Source of the DNA: an uncultured Lachnospiraceae bacterium
Lineage (GTDB): Bacteria > Bacillota > Clostridia > Lachnospirales > Lachnospiraceae
Direction of reading: 5' to 3'
Assembly: GCA_910585825.1 (NCBI GenBank)
Contig: CAJUEY010000002.1
Span: 62,001-126,000 of the forward strand
Length of the DNA: 64,000 nucleotides
Part shown: piece by piece, positions 33,420-42,720 of the stretch
Layout of the letters: the number at the start of each line of letters is the position of its first letter
Position numbering within the stretch: position 1 is the stretch's first letter
The notes under the pieces: model-generated
What the model was told of the DNA's origin: nothing
Seen by the model: the letters and a program-made list of their open reading frames with translations, nothing else
Databases searched by the model: none
Program-made: the position numbers and the translations under genes

Positions 33420-34332
33420 TATCTCTTTTGTGGAAATTGCTGCAGCTGTGCTATGTCTGCTCTCCGTGCTATTCGTTTGCTGCAAAAGATACGAAATGCG
33501 CCAGACTATGGAACGCATGAGTCAGATGATCCGAAAAGCAGAAGAGGGTGCATTTCAGGAAGAAATGTATGATGAGAGTATGATTTCTGCTTTGGAAACG
33601 AGACTTGCGAATTATCTGGCGTCCGCAAGGGTGACAGAGCAAAAGCTTGCAGAAGAAAAAAATAAAGTGAAAGAACTGATTGCAGATATTTCCCATCAGA
33701 CAAAAACACCTGTTGCCAATATTTTGCTTTATGCCCAATTATTAAAGGAAAAAGAATTGACCCAAGAAGCATTTGACTATGCGGAAGAAGTCAATCATCA
33801 GGCAGAAAAACTAAGATTTTTGATTGATACCCTGGTAAAAACCTCACGTTTGGAAAATGGTGTTTTTGTGCTGCATCCGAAGAAAAATCCGGTATCTCTG
33901 ATGTTGAAAGAAACAATAGATCAAATTGGGCCAAAGGCAAAGGAAAAAAATATTACAGTGGAATTTGCGCCAAGGGAGTTATATGCTGTTTTTGATCGGA
34001 AGTGGACAGAAGAGGCAATCGGCAATATCCTGGATAATGCGGTGAAATATACGTCGGAAGACGGAAAAATCCGGATTGATGTTCTGGATACAGAATTGTT
34101 TGTACGGATTGATATTTCAGATACGGGAATCGGAATACCGGAAGAGGAAACTGCGAAAATTTTTCAGAGATTTTATCGTTCTCGGACCGTCAGCGATCAG
34201 GATGGAGTTGGGATAGGACTGTATCTGGCAAGAGAGATTATTACAGAAGAAGGGGGATATATGAAAGTAAAGTCACAGGCAGGAAAAGGAAGTGTTTTTT
34301 CTGTATACCTTTTGGCAGTCGGGCAGGATTGA
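33412..34332 (+). CDS. Sensor histidine kinase with a single short membrane anchor
   Basis: This 306-residue kinase has one membrane segment (about 6-24), no visible extracellular sensor, a dimerisation helix with H95 (DISHQTKTP), and an ATPase domain with the N-box (NILDNAVKYT), DTGIGI and the late GIGLYLAREI. Lack of a sensor domain is typical of intramembrane-sensing kinases, which usually have two segments; only one is evident here. It overlaps the response regulator by 8 nt. It may sense through the adjacent ABC permease. Confidence 0.9.
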   Translation: MYDISFVEIAAAVLCLLSVLFVCCKRYEMRQTMERMSQMIRKAEEGAFQEEMYDESMISALETRLANYLASARVTEQKLAEEKNKVKELIADISHQTKTPVANILLYAQLLKEKELTQEAFDYAEEVNHQAEKLRFLIDTLVKTSRLENGVFVLHPKKNPVSLMLKETIDQIGPKAKEKNITVEFAPRELYAVFDRKWTEEAIGNILDNAVKYTSEDGKIRIDVLDTELFVRIDISDTGIGIPEEETAKIFQRFYRSRTVSDQDGVGIGLYLAREIITEEGGYMKVKSQAGKGSVFSVYLLAVGQD

Positions 34333-34425
34333 AAAGAGATCAATTCTTACAACTCTGTTAGATTTCATTTTGATTCGGAAAGAGTGTGGAAAGATTTTTA
34401 TGCTATCCTCTGTATTGTAGAAAAG

Positions 34426-34452
34426 CGATCGGTTGCGAAGTGAACCGAATCG
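34426..34452. repeat. Inverted repeat in the leader of the ABC operon
   Basis: CGATCGGTT and AACCGAATCG face each other across 8 nt in the 153-nt gap between kinase and ABC ATPase genes. It could be an operator or a leader hairpin. No clear promoter hexamers are seen. Confidence 0.35.
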
Positions 34453-34485
34453 AAAAAATGACTACTGACCAGGAGGTATTTCATT

Positions 34486-35157
34486 ATGACAATCTTAGAA
34501 ACAACGAATCTGAAAAAAGTATACGGAACAGGAGAAACTGTCGTACATGCCTTAAGGGGTGTAAATTTTAAGGTGGAGAGGGGAGAATTTGTAGCAATAG
34601 TGGGAACTTCCGGCAGCGGTAAGTCCACGCTGCTTCATATGCTGGGAGGACTTGACCGGCCTACAGCCGGAGAAGTAACGGTGGATGGAAAATCGATTTT
34701 TTCTTTGAAAGATGAAGCGCTTACGATTTTCCGGCGTAGAAAAATCGGTTTTATTTTTCAGAATTATAATTTGGTTCCGGTATTAAATGTTTATGAAAAT
34801 ATTGTGCTTCCCATTCAGCTGGATGGAAATGAGCCGGATGAACATTATGTGAAGCAGATTATTACAACGCTTGGCATTGACGGCAAATTAAATAATCTTC
34901 CGAATACCCTTTCCGGAGGACAGCAGCAGAGGGTGGCGATTGCAAGGGCCCTCGCCGCAAAGCCCGCAATCGTTTTGGCAGATGAACCGACGGGAAATTT
35001 AGACAGCCGGACGAGTCAGGATGTGATGGGGCTTTTAAAGATCACAAGTCAGAAATTTCAACAGACGATTGTGATGATTACGCACAACGAAGAAATTGCC
35101 CAGCTTGCCGATCGGATTATCCGTATTGAAGACGGCTGCATTCTGGGAGGTGAGTAA
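34486..35157 (+). CDS. MacB/BceA-type ABC transporter ATP-binding protein
   Basis: This 223-residue ATPase has Walker A GTSGSGKST (about 39-47), signature LSGGQQQRVAIARAL and Walker B IVLADEPTGNLD, the pattern of the LolD/MacB/BceA group. It lies 2 nt before its permease. Adjacent two-component genes suggest a role in response to antimicrobial peptides or cell-envelope stress; this is inference. AGGAGG precedes the ATG. Confidence 0.93.
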   Translation: MTILETTNLKKVYGTGETVVHALRGVNFKVERGEFVAIVGTSGSGKSTLLHMLGGLDRPTAGEVTVDGKSIFSLKDEALTIFRRRKIGFIFQNYNLVPVLNVYENIVLPIQLDGNEPDEHYVKQIITTLGIDGKLNNLPNTLSGGQQQRVAIARALAAKPAIVLADEPTGNLDSRTSQDVMGLLKITSQKFQQTIVMITHNEEIAQLADRIIRIEDGCILGGE

Positions 35158-35159
35158 TC

Positions 35160-37826
35160 ATGATTCGTGTAAACAATCAAAAAGTGATCGGCAGGCTTTC
35201 CAGAAAAACATTAAAGGCAAACCGATTCCGAAATGGGATGGCTGTATTTGCCATTATGCTTACGACGCTTTTGTTTTCTGCATTATTTACAATTGCCGGG
35301 ACAATGGTTCGTACTTCAGAAGGAGAAACGTTTCGTCAGGCAGGCGGAGACATGCATGGAACCTTTAAAGATGTAACTCTTGAGGAGAAAGAAATCTTAA
35401 AAAAAGATCCGATGATTGTAAAGGCCGGGGAAAGGCTGTTTCTTGGCATGGCAGATGGAGAAGCGTTTCGGAAAGTTCACGGAGAACTGTCCTATATGGA
35501 TGATGTGTGTGCAGAAGGTTCTTTTTGTCTGCCGAAACAGGGAAGGCTGCCGGAAGAAGGAACGAAAGAAATCGCCTGTGACAGCAGGATTTTGGAATGT
35601 CTTGGCATAACGCCCAGGATTGGAGAGCCTGTGACGATCACTTATAATGTGGGAAACGCAAATAAAAAGCAGATTACAGATACATTTACCCTTTGCGGCT
35701 GGTGGGATTATGATTTTGCCAACACGGCGAGTATGGCGCTCTTGCCGAAATCCTATGTGAATGAGATTGCAGAAGAATATCCCAGAGAAGATGAATCGGA
35801 TTTTATCGGAAAGTGGGATTTGAACATTTACTTAAAAAGCAGCATGCACATTGAAGAGGATATGAAACAAATCCTTGCGTCCCACGGCTATCAGACAGAG
35901 AATTCTAAAGAGGAGAATTATATCGGAATCGGTGTAAACTGGGGATATGCAGGGGCGCAGATGGCGGCAAATATAGATGCAGGAATGGTATTTACGATTG
36001 CCGTGATGCTGGTCTTGATTATATTGACGGGATATTTGATTATTTACAACATATTTCAAATTTCGGTCAGCAGCGATATCCATTCTTACGGATTGCTGAA
36101 AACGATCGGTGCCACAGGAAGACAGATCCGGCGTATGATTCGACGGCAGGTATTGCTGTTATCGGCGGTGGGAATACCCTTTGGGATTGTTTTCGGTTAT
36201 CTGGCAGGCAGGATGCTTGCGCCCATTGCTATTTTATCCATAAATGATCATAGATCAGTTTCTATCGTTACAAGCCCCTGGATCTTTATCGGAGCGGCGG
36301 TATTTTCATTGATTACGGTACTGCTGTCCTGCAGAAAGCCAGGCAGGATTGCGGCGAAGGTATCTCCGGTAGAGGCTGTTTCCTATACGGATGTATCTGT
36401 AGGTAAAAAACAGATGAAAAGAGGAGTTTCCGGCGGAAAGACGTTCCGAATGGCAATCGCAAATCTGGGAAGGAACAAGAAGAAAACCCTTTTGGTTGTG
36501 CTTTCCCTGTCTTTGGCAGTTGTGCTGTTCCAGGGAACCTATCTGTTTGCTTGTGGATTTGATATGGATAAATATTTGGAAAAATTTGTTATATCGGATT
36601 TTATTCTGGGGGACGCCACGTATTTTCAAGTCAGCCGGTTGTTTTCCGGCGAAACGGCGTTGCCGGAAGAAGAGATTGAAAGAATACAGGAGGGCGGAGA
36701 AATTACCGAATCCGGCCGCATTTACGGATTGTATTCCGAGGCATATGATTTTGTATCGGAAGAGAGATACCGTGGGAAATACGAAGGCGTAATGGATGAA
36801 GAAGTGGTGGAAGAAATGGTTGAAGGTGCAATGAAGGATTCCAAAGGGAATTTTGCAGATGAGATCAATTTATATGGTATGGAAGACTTTCCTTTGAGTC
36901 AGGTGAAGGTTATTGACGGAGATCTGAAAGATTTGTACGATCCAAACCAAAATGCCATTGCGGCAGTTTATCAGACAGATGATTACAGTCATCCCATCGA
37001 AGGGAGTAACTGGGCCAAAACAGGAGACGAAGTTACAATCCGTTATGTGTATGAATGGAAATACCGGAATCCCGATACAGGAGAAAAGATTTCCGAAGAG
37101 AAATGGGAGACTTATGACGGAGAGTTTATTGCAGAGCCGGTTCGGTTTGAGGATATCACCTATCGGGTTGCCGCCTGTGTAATGATAAAAAATCCAATGA
37201 CATTCCGTATGTTCCGAAATGATGATTTTGTTTTAAATGCAGAAGTTTTTATGAGGGACAGCAAGACGGCAGATGTGATGGCATATATGTTTAATACCAC
37301 AGAAGAAAGCAATGGCTCTATGGATGAATTTTTAAAAAATTATACGGAAAATATCAGTCCTTTGCTGGATTATGAATCCAAAGAGGCTTATTCCAGTGAA
37401 TTTGAAGGATATCGGAATATGTTTCTTTTGATGGGAGGAGCCCTCAGCTTTGTAATTGGATTAGTGGGAGTCTTAAATTTTCTGAATGCGATACTGACCG
37501 GAATACATTCCAGACGGAGAGAGTTTGCCATTCTCCAGTCTATTGGTATGACGAAAAGACAGCTGAAACAGATGTTGATTTGCGAGGGGCTTCTGTATGT
37601 TGGTTTTACTGCGGCCCTGTCGCTGATTTTAAGCTTTGCGGCAGGATCTGCACTGGCAAAAATGATAGAGAACCTGATGTGGTTTTTTACCTATCGTTTC
37701 CGTGTGCTGCCTCTGCTTTTGGTGATTCCGGTCTTTGTGCTGCTTGGTATTTTACTGCCTCTGCTTAGTTACCGAAATGTGGAGAAACAATCTATTGTGG
37801 AGCGGCTGCGGGAGAGTGAGCAGTAA
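35160..37826 (+). CDS. FtsX-like ABC transporter permease
   Basis: This 888-residue permease has an N-terminal membrane segment (about 30-50), an extracytoplasmic domain (about 55-260), a first FtsX bundle (about 270-410), another segment (about 440-465), a second large extracytoplasmic domain (about 470-755) and a final FtsX bundle (about 755-880). This symmetrical two-half layout differs from BceB, which has one large loop between segments 7 and 8. The role could be mechanotransmission or peptide handling. It terminates at a strong hairpin. Confidence 0.88.
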   Translation: MIRVNNQKVIGRLSRKTLKANRFRNGMAVFAIMLTTLLFSALFTIAGTMVRTSEGETFRQAGGDMHGTFKDVTLEEKEILKKDPMIVKAGERLFLGMADGEAFRKVHGELSYMDDVCAEGSFCLPKQGRLPEEGTKEIACDSRILECLGITPRIGEPVTITYNVGNANKKQITDTFTLCGWWDYDFANTASMALLPKSYVNEIAEEYPREDESDFIGKWDLNIYLKSSMHIEEDMKQILASHGYQTENSKEENYIGIGVNWGYAGAQMAANIDAGMVFTIAVMLVLIILTGYLIIYNIFQISVSSDIHSYGLLKTIGATGRQIRRMIRRQVLLLSAVGIPFGIVFGYLAGRMLAPIAILSINDHRSVSIVTSPWIFIGAAVFSLITVLLSCRKPGRIAAKVSPVEAVSYTDVSVGKKQMKRGVSGGKTFRMAIANLGRNKKKTLLVVLSLSLAVVLFQGTYLFACGFDMDKYLEKFVISDFILGDATYFQVSRLFSGETALPEEEIERIQEGGEITESGRIYGLYSEAYDFVSEERYRGKYEGVMDEEVVEEMVEGAMKDSKGNFADEINLYGMEDFPLSQVKVIDGDLKDLYDPNQNAIAAVYQTDDYSHPIEGSNWAKTGDEVTIRYVYEWKYRNPDTGEKISEEKWETYDGEFIAEPVRFEDITYRVAACVMIKNPMTFRMFRNDDFVLNAEVFMRDSKTADVMAYMFNTTEESNGSMDEFLKNYTENISPLLDYESKEAYSSEFEGYRNMFLLMGGALSFVIGLVGVLNFLNAILTGIHSRRREFAILQSIGMTKRQLKQMLICEGLLYVGFTAALSLILSFAAGSALAKMIENLMWFFTYRFRVLPLLLVIPVFVLLGILLPLLSYRNVEKQSIVERLRESEQ

Positions 37827-37839
37827 TTTGGAATCATAG

Positions 37840-37887
37840 AAAAACAGGGAGACAGTGACCCGTTATGGATCATTGCCTCCCTGTTTT
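37840..37887 (+). terminator. Terminator after the ABC permease gene
   Basis: AAAACAGGGAG pairs with CTCCCTGTTTT, with inner CAGTG/CATTG partial pairing. It lies 14 nt after the stop. On the minus strand it also ends in a T-run, possibly aiding the convergent gene. Confidence 0.8.
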
Positions 37888-37938
37888 GGAACTGTCATTT
37901 GCCGACAGTTTCCTTTTATAGGCTATGAAACTGTCAGA

Positions 37939-40900
37939 TTAGTCTGGAAACTTTTTCAGATTCTTCTGTGCCGTAGAGAGCATCAGCTTAATCCGGTTCA
38001 GCTGGTTGACTTCGCTGGCGCCGGGATCATAATCAATGGCTACAATATTTGCCAGTGGATGCTGTTTGCGCAGTTCTTTGATCACGCCTTTTCCTACGAC
38101 ATGGTTGGGCAGGCAGCCAAAGGGCTGTGTGCAGACGATATTGTTGGTTCCGGTATGGATCAGCTCTAACATTTCTCCCGTTAAGAACCAGCCTTCTCCG
38201 GTCTGATTGCCCAGAGATACAATGTCTTTAGCATAGTCCGCAAGCGTAGATATCTTAGCGGGCGGATCAAAGCGACTGCTTTTTTCAAAGGCATTTTTTG
38301 CAGCAGATCTTAACCATTCAAAAAATGCAATGCCCAGATTGGCGTTTCTGGCAGCTTTTTTATTTTTTCCAAGATGTTCTACCTGAAAATTCTGATTGTA
38401 AAAGGTATAGAGCAAAAAGTCCGTCAAATCAGGAACAACAGCCTCTGCGCCTTCTGCCTCCAGCAATTCTACCAGATAGTTGTTGGCAGTCGGCATGAAT
38501 TTTACAAGGATTTCACCTACAATGCCGACTTTTGGCTTCCTGACATCTGTCAGAGGCAGGTTGTCAAAATCATGGATGATCTCCCGGCACATCTTTTTGT
38601 ATTTCCGATGGGATAAAACCTTATCCTGGGATACGAAACCGATGACTTTTTCTTTCCATTTTTCATGGAGGGCATTGGCGGAGCCGGGTACGGCTTCATA
38701 CGGTCTTGTACGATAGAGACAGCGCATAAAAATATCTCCGAAAATCAGTGCATACAGTCCTCGCTGCAGCAGCGGCAGAGAAATCTTAAATCCCGGATTT
38801 TTCTCAAGGCCGCTTAAGTTGATAGAAATAACCGGAACATTCGGATAGCCCGCTTTTTCCAAAGCACGGCGGATAAAGCCGATATAGTTAGAGGCACGGC
38901 AGCCTCCCCCTGTCTGGGAAATTAATATAGCAGTTCTTGTCATGTCATATTTGCCGGATAACACGGCGTTCATAATCTGCCCGACGACAATCAAAGACGG
39001 ATAACAGGCGTCATTGTTGACATATTTCAGGCCGATGTCTACGGAAGTTCGATTGTCATTGCCGAGGACAGAGATATGATAGCCGGAAGCCCGAAAAGCA
39101 GGTTCTAACAGCTCAAAATGGATGGGCGACATTTGGGGGCAGAGAATCGTATATTCTCGGCGCATTTCCTCTGTAAATACAACGCGGTTGTAACTGGAAG
39201 GAATAATGCTCCGTTTCTGGCCGTTCTGCTTTTTTTCCCGTACACGAATCGCTGCCAGAAGAGAACGGATGCGGATTCGGGCGGCTCCTAAGTTGTTCAC
39301 TTCGTCAATTTTTAAGCAGGTATAAATTTTGCCGGATTTTGTCAGAATATCACTGACGCAGTCTGTGGTAATAGCATCCAGACCGCAGCCAAAAGAATTC
39401 AGCTGTATCAAATCCAGATGCTCCTGGGTTTTTACATATTCGGCAGCAGCATACAGCCTGGAATGGTACATCCATTGATCCATAACGATCAACGGTCGTT
39501 CCGGCTGATTTAAATGAGAAATAGAATCCTCTGTCAGCACGGCAAGGCCGTAAGAGGTGATCAGCTCCGGAATGCCGTGATTGATTTCCGAATCCACATG
39601 ATAGGGGCGTCCCGCGAGGACAATGCCCCGCCGGCCGGTATCTTTCAGATACGCCAATACCTCTTCTCCTTTTTTCTGCATGTCGATTCTTGTGGCTGCA
39701 AGTTCTTCCCAGCCGGATTTTACGGCAGAGCGGATCTCTTCTTTTGTTATCTGAAATTCATCAGAAAACGTGTGAATGAGCTGTTCTTCCAGGGCGTTAT
39801 AATTACCGAAGTTCAGGAAAGGACAAAGAAAGCGGACTTCTCCGGATGTAATGGCGTCTATATTGTTTTTGATATTTTCCGCATAGGAAGTAACAATCGG
39901 GCAGTTATAGTGGTTGTTGGAATCCGGAAATTCGTCGCGCTCATAAGGAATGCCCGGATAAAAGATAAAATCTGCCTGTTTTTCAATCAGCCAGGAAACA
40001 TGGCCGTGAGCCAGCTTTGCCGGATAACATTCGGATTCGCTTGGGATGGAATCAATGCCCATTTCATAAATTTTACGGGAGGATGGGGGAGAGAGCAGTA
40101 CCCGGAATTTCAGAGCCTTAAAAAATACAGCCCAGAAAGGGTAGTTTTCATACATATTCAAAACCCGGGGAAGTCCCACCGTACCGCGAACGGCCTCTTC
40201 TTTGGAAAGAGGCGGATAAGCAAAGATCCGATGATTCTTATAGGCAAACAGATTTGGAATATCGTCTTTTTTCGTTTCTTCTCCCAGCCCCCGTTCACAA
40301 CGGTTTCCGGTAATATATTTTCTGTCGCCGGAAAAATGGTTGATTGTCAAAAGACAATGATTCGTACATTTCTGGCAGCGTGTCAGCTCGGTTTCAAAGG
40401 TCAGGGCATGAATCTGCTCAATGGAAAGCATCGTACTCTGATAATCTGCCTCGTGGCGTTCTCTGGCGATCAGGGCTGCGCCGAAAGCGCCCATGATTCC
40501 CGCAATATCAGGGCGGATTACCTGACAGCCGGAAATCTGTTCAAAACTGCGCAGTACGGCGTCATTGTAAAAAGTGCCTCCCTGTACTACGATATTTTCT
40601 CCAAGATCTGATGCATCGGACAACTTGATTACCTTAAATAATGCATTTTTGATGACAGAATAAGCAAGGCCGGAGGAAATATCTGCAACCGTCGCCCCTT
40701 CTTTCTGCGCCTGCTTGACTTTGGAATTCATAAATACGGTACAGCGCGTTCCCAGGTCAATGGGATTTTTGGCAAACAAAGCCTCTTTGGCAAAATCCTG
40801 TACCGAATAATTTAAAGATTTTGCAAAGGTTTCAATAAAAGAACCGCAGCCGGAAGAGCAGGCCTCGTTCAGCTGTACGCTGTCGATGGTCTGGTTCTTG

Positions 40901-42198
40901 ATTTTGATGCATTTCATATCCTGTCCGCCGATATCTAAGATACAGTCTACCGCGGGATTGAAGAATGCTGCCGCATAGTAATGGGCGACGGTTTCTACTT
41001 CCCCCTCGTCTAATAAAAGAGCGGCTTTTAACAGCGCTTCGCCGTATCCTGTGGAACAGGAGTGCACGATCTGTGCATCTTTTGGTAAAAGAGTATAAAT
41101 CTCTTTTAGGGCAGTCAGGGAGGTGGAAAGAGGGCTTCCGTTGTTGTTTCTGTAAAAAGAGTACAAAAGCGAGCCGTCTTCCCCGATTAAAGCAATTTTA
41201 GTTGTGGTGGAGCCTGCATCAATTCCGAGATAACAGTTTCCTTTATAAGAGGAAAGATCCGCTGTCTTTACATGGTGATTGGAATGTCTTTCCAAAAACG
41301 AATCATAAGCGGCCTCGTTATCAAATAATGGCTCCATACGAGCCACTTCAAACTCCATATGCAGGTTGCCGGAGAGCTTTTCCTGTAACTGCTGCAGAGA
41401 GACAGAATGCTCTTCCCTGCAGTTTAAGGCAGAGCCGATAGCGGCGAATAAATGGGAATTTTCCGGTTCTATGGCATGTTCGTCATCCAGCTTCAAAGTA
41501 CGGATAAACGCTTTTTTTAATTCAGGTAAAAAGTGCAGAGGGCCGCCCAGGAATGCTACATGTCCGCGGATGGGTTTTCCACAGGCAAGTCCGCTGATGG
41601 TCTGATTGACCACTGCCTGAAAAATAGAAGCGGAAAGATCTTCTCTTGTGGCGCCTTCATTGATCAGAGGCTGGATGTCTGTTTTGGCAAATACGCCGCA
41701 GCGGGCGGCAATGGGATAAATTTCCTGATAGCCTTTGGCAAATTCATTTAATCCGGCAGCGTCGGTTTGAATTAAGGAGGCCATTTGGTCGATAAAAGAA
41801 CCGGTGCCGCCGGCGCAGATGCCGTTCATTCGCTGTTCTACATTTCTGTTTTCAAAATAAATAATTTTGGCGTCTTCTCCGCCCAGTTCGATTGCAACGT
41901 CTGTCTTAGGCGCATAAGTTGAAATCGCGGTGGATACAGCCACAACTTCCTGAACGAAGAGCACATCCAAATGCTTTGCGAGCGTCAGGCCTCCGGAACC
42001 TGTAATAACGGGAAAAAGCTCCAGATTACCCAATTTCTCGGAGGCTTTTGTAACGAGATGCAGTAGTGTTTCCCGGATATTGGCAAAATGACGCTTATAA
42101 TCAGAAAAAAGGATCTGATTGCCGCTGTCCAGGATCGCTATTTTTACAGTGGTAGAGCCAATGTCAATACCAAGCTTATGTAAATTGTTGTTTTGCAT
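37939..42198 (-). CDS. Giant acyl-CoA dehydratase activase-like protein (two BadF/BadG ATPase domains plus DUF2229 and HgdB-like part)
   Basis: This 1419-residue protein has two ATPase domains of the BcrAD/BadFG type: GIDIGSTTVKIAIL (about 10-23) and GIDAGSTTTKIALI (about 326-339). Each has a glycine/cysteine cluster (ICAGGTGSFID; ACSSGCGSFIET) like the [4Fe-4S] site of HgdC. A Cys-rich stretch (CQKCTNHCLL), a DUF2229 region (about 680-900) and a C-terminal region resembling 2-hydroxyacyl-CoA dehydratase subunits follow. The family's activators inject an ATP-driven electron into a dehydratase. No dehydratase gene is adjacent, so the partner and substrate are unknown. An AGGTGAT site precedes the ATG. 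Confidence 0.88.
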   Translation of the reverse strand: MQNNNLHKLGIDIGSTTVKIAILDSGNQILFSDYKRHFANIRETLLHLVTKASEKLGNLELFPVITGSGGLTLAKHLDVLFVQEVVAVSTAISTYAPKTDVAIELGGEDAKIIYFENRNVEQRMNGICAGGTGSFIDQMASLIQTDAAGLNEFAKGYQEIYPIAARCGVFAKTDIQPLINEGATREDLSASIFQAVVNQTISGLACGKPIRGHVAFLGGPLHFLPELKKAFIRTLKLDDEHAIEPENSHLFAAIGSALNCREEHSVSLQQLQEKLSGNLHMEFEVARMEPLFDNEAAYDSFLERHSNHHVKTADLSSYKGNCYLGIDAGSTTTKIALIGEDGSLLYSFYRNNNGSPLSTSLTALKEIYTLLPKDAQIVHSCSTGYGEALLKAALLLDEGEVETVAHYYAAAFFNPAVDCILDIGGQDMKCIKIKNQTIDSVQLNEACSSGCGSFIETFAKSLNYSVQDFAKEALFAKNPIDLGTRCTVFMNSKVKQAQKEGATVADISSGLAYSVIKNALFKVIKLSDASDLGENIVVQGGTFYNDAVLRSFEQISGCQVIRPDIAGIMGAFGAALIARERHEADYQSTMLSIEQIHALTFETELTRCQKCTNHCLLTINHFSGDRKYITGNRCERGLGEETKKDDIPNLFAYKNHRIFAYPPLSKEEAVRGTVGLPRVLNMYENYPFWAVFFKALKFRVLLSPPSSRKIYEMGIDSIPSESECYPAKLAHGHVSWLIEKQADFIFYPGIPYERDEFPDSNNHYNCPIVTSYAENIKNNIDAITSGEVRFLCPFLNFGNYNALEEQLIHTFSDEFQITKEEIRSAVKSGWEELAATRIDMQKKGEEVLAYLKDTGRRGIVLAGRPYHVDSEINHGIPELITSYGLAVLTEDSISHLNQPERPLIVMDQWMYHSRLYAAAEYVKTQEHLDLIQLNSFGCGLDAITTDCVSDILTKSGKIYTCLKIDEVNNLGAARIRIRSLLAAIRVREKKQNGQKRSIIPSSYNRVVFTEEMRREYTILCPQMSPIHFELLEPAFRASGYHISVLGNDNRTSVDIGLKYVNNDACYPSLIVVGQIMNAVLSGKYDMTRTAILISQTGGGCRASNYIGFIRRALEKAGYPNVPVISINLSGLEKNPGFKISLPLLQRGLYALIFGDIFMRCLYRTRPYEAVPGSANALHEKWKEKVIGFVSQDKVLSHRKYKKMCREIIHDFDNLPLTDVRKPKVGIVGEILVKFMPTANNYLVELLEAEGAEAVVPDLTDFLLYTFYNQNFQVEHLGKNKKAARNANLGIAFFEWLRSAAKNAFEKSSRFDPPAKISTLADYAKDIVSLGNQTGEGWFLTGEMLELIHTGTNNIVCTQPFGCLPNHVVGKGVIKELRKQHPLANIVAIDYDPGASEVNQLNRIKLMLSTAQKNLKKFPD

Positions 42199-42250
42199 AT
42201 TATCACCTGTTGTTTCTTATTTAATGCGATTTGTTTTTCAAACAAACTGT

Positions 42251-42279
42251 ATTATACGACAGCATACGACAAAAAACAA
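42251..42279 (-). promoter_or_regulatory. Putative promoter of the activase-like gene
   Basis: On the minus strand TTGTTT, a 17-nt spacer and TATAAT lie about 50 nt before the start. The spacer holds a short direct repeat GTCGTAT that runs into the -10. Confidence 0.6.
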
Positions 42280-42389
42280 ATAAATTTTTTAGAAAATTTG
42301 TGCTAAAATTCCTTAACTGGAAACAGGAACCTATATGGGAAACCGGAATATAATGAGAGTAAGATTCAATTGTGTTATTGGAGTGTATG

Positions 42390-42581
42390 ATGGAATGTAG
42401 AGGAATTATTCATGTGGTCGGAGAAGGAGATACGTTATATACCTTAAGCAGAAAATATCATGTGCCTCTGCCGCAGATTATGTATGCAAATCCATTTGTG
42501 GATATTTATAATCTTCAGATTGGAGATGAACTTTGTATTCCGGTCTCTTTTCGGGACGAAATGCAGAGGGAGAAAAGGTAG
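42390..42581 (+). CDS. Small LysM-domain protein
   Basis: This 63-residue protein is essentially one LysM domain (IIHVVGEGDTLYTLSRKYHV ... LQIGDELCIPV). It has no signal peptide or membrane segment, so whether it is exported is unclear. ATG at 42390 is chosen because GGAG lies 6 nt before it; GTG at 42372 and ATG at 42387 are alternatives. It is followed by a hairpin. LysM normally binds peptidoglycan GlcNAc residues; small cytosolic LysM proteins of this kind are poorly understood. Confidence 0.75.
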   Translation: MECRGIIHVVGEGDTLYTLSRKYHVPLPQIMYANPFVDIYNLQIGDELCIPVSFRDEMQREKR

Positions 42582-42596
42582 GAAACGATTGGTTGT

Positions 42597-42629
42597 CGGG
42601 AGGTCTGTGGAAACGGATCTCCCGTTTTT
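42597..42629 (+). terminator. Terminator after the small LysM gene
   Basis: CGGGAGGTC at 42597-42605 pairs with GATCTCCCG at 42616-42624 (one G-U), followed by TTTTT. Confidence 0.8.
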
Positions 42630-42662
42630 CACAATGATACAAGACAAAGTTCCTTCTTCCGA

Positions 42663-42691
42663 TTGACAAAGCATATACAAAAATTTATAAT
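42663..42691 (+). promoter_or_regulatory. Consensus promoter of the pseudo-rhomboid gene
   Basis: TTGACA at 42663-42668, exactly 17 nt, then TATAAT at 42686-42691, about 30 nt before the ATG. Confidence 0.85.
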
Positions 42692-42720
42692 GCTTTTAAA
42701 AAGAAAAAGGCGGATATAAA

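Noticed and set aside
39514..40611. A 365-codon open frame on the plus strand inside the activase-like gene
   Set aside because: It lies fully antisense to a strong gene, has no ribosome site and its protein shows no family features.
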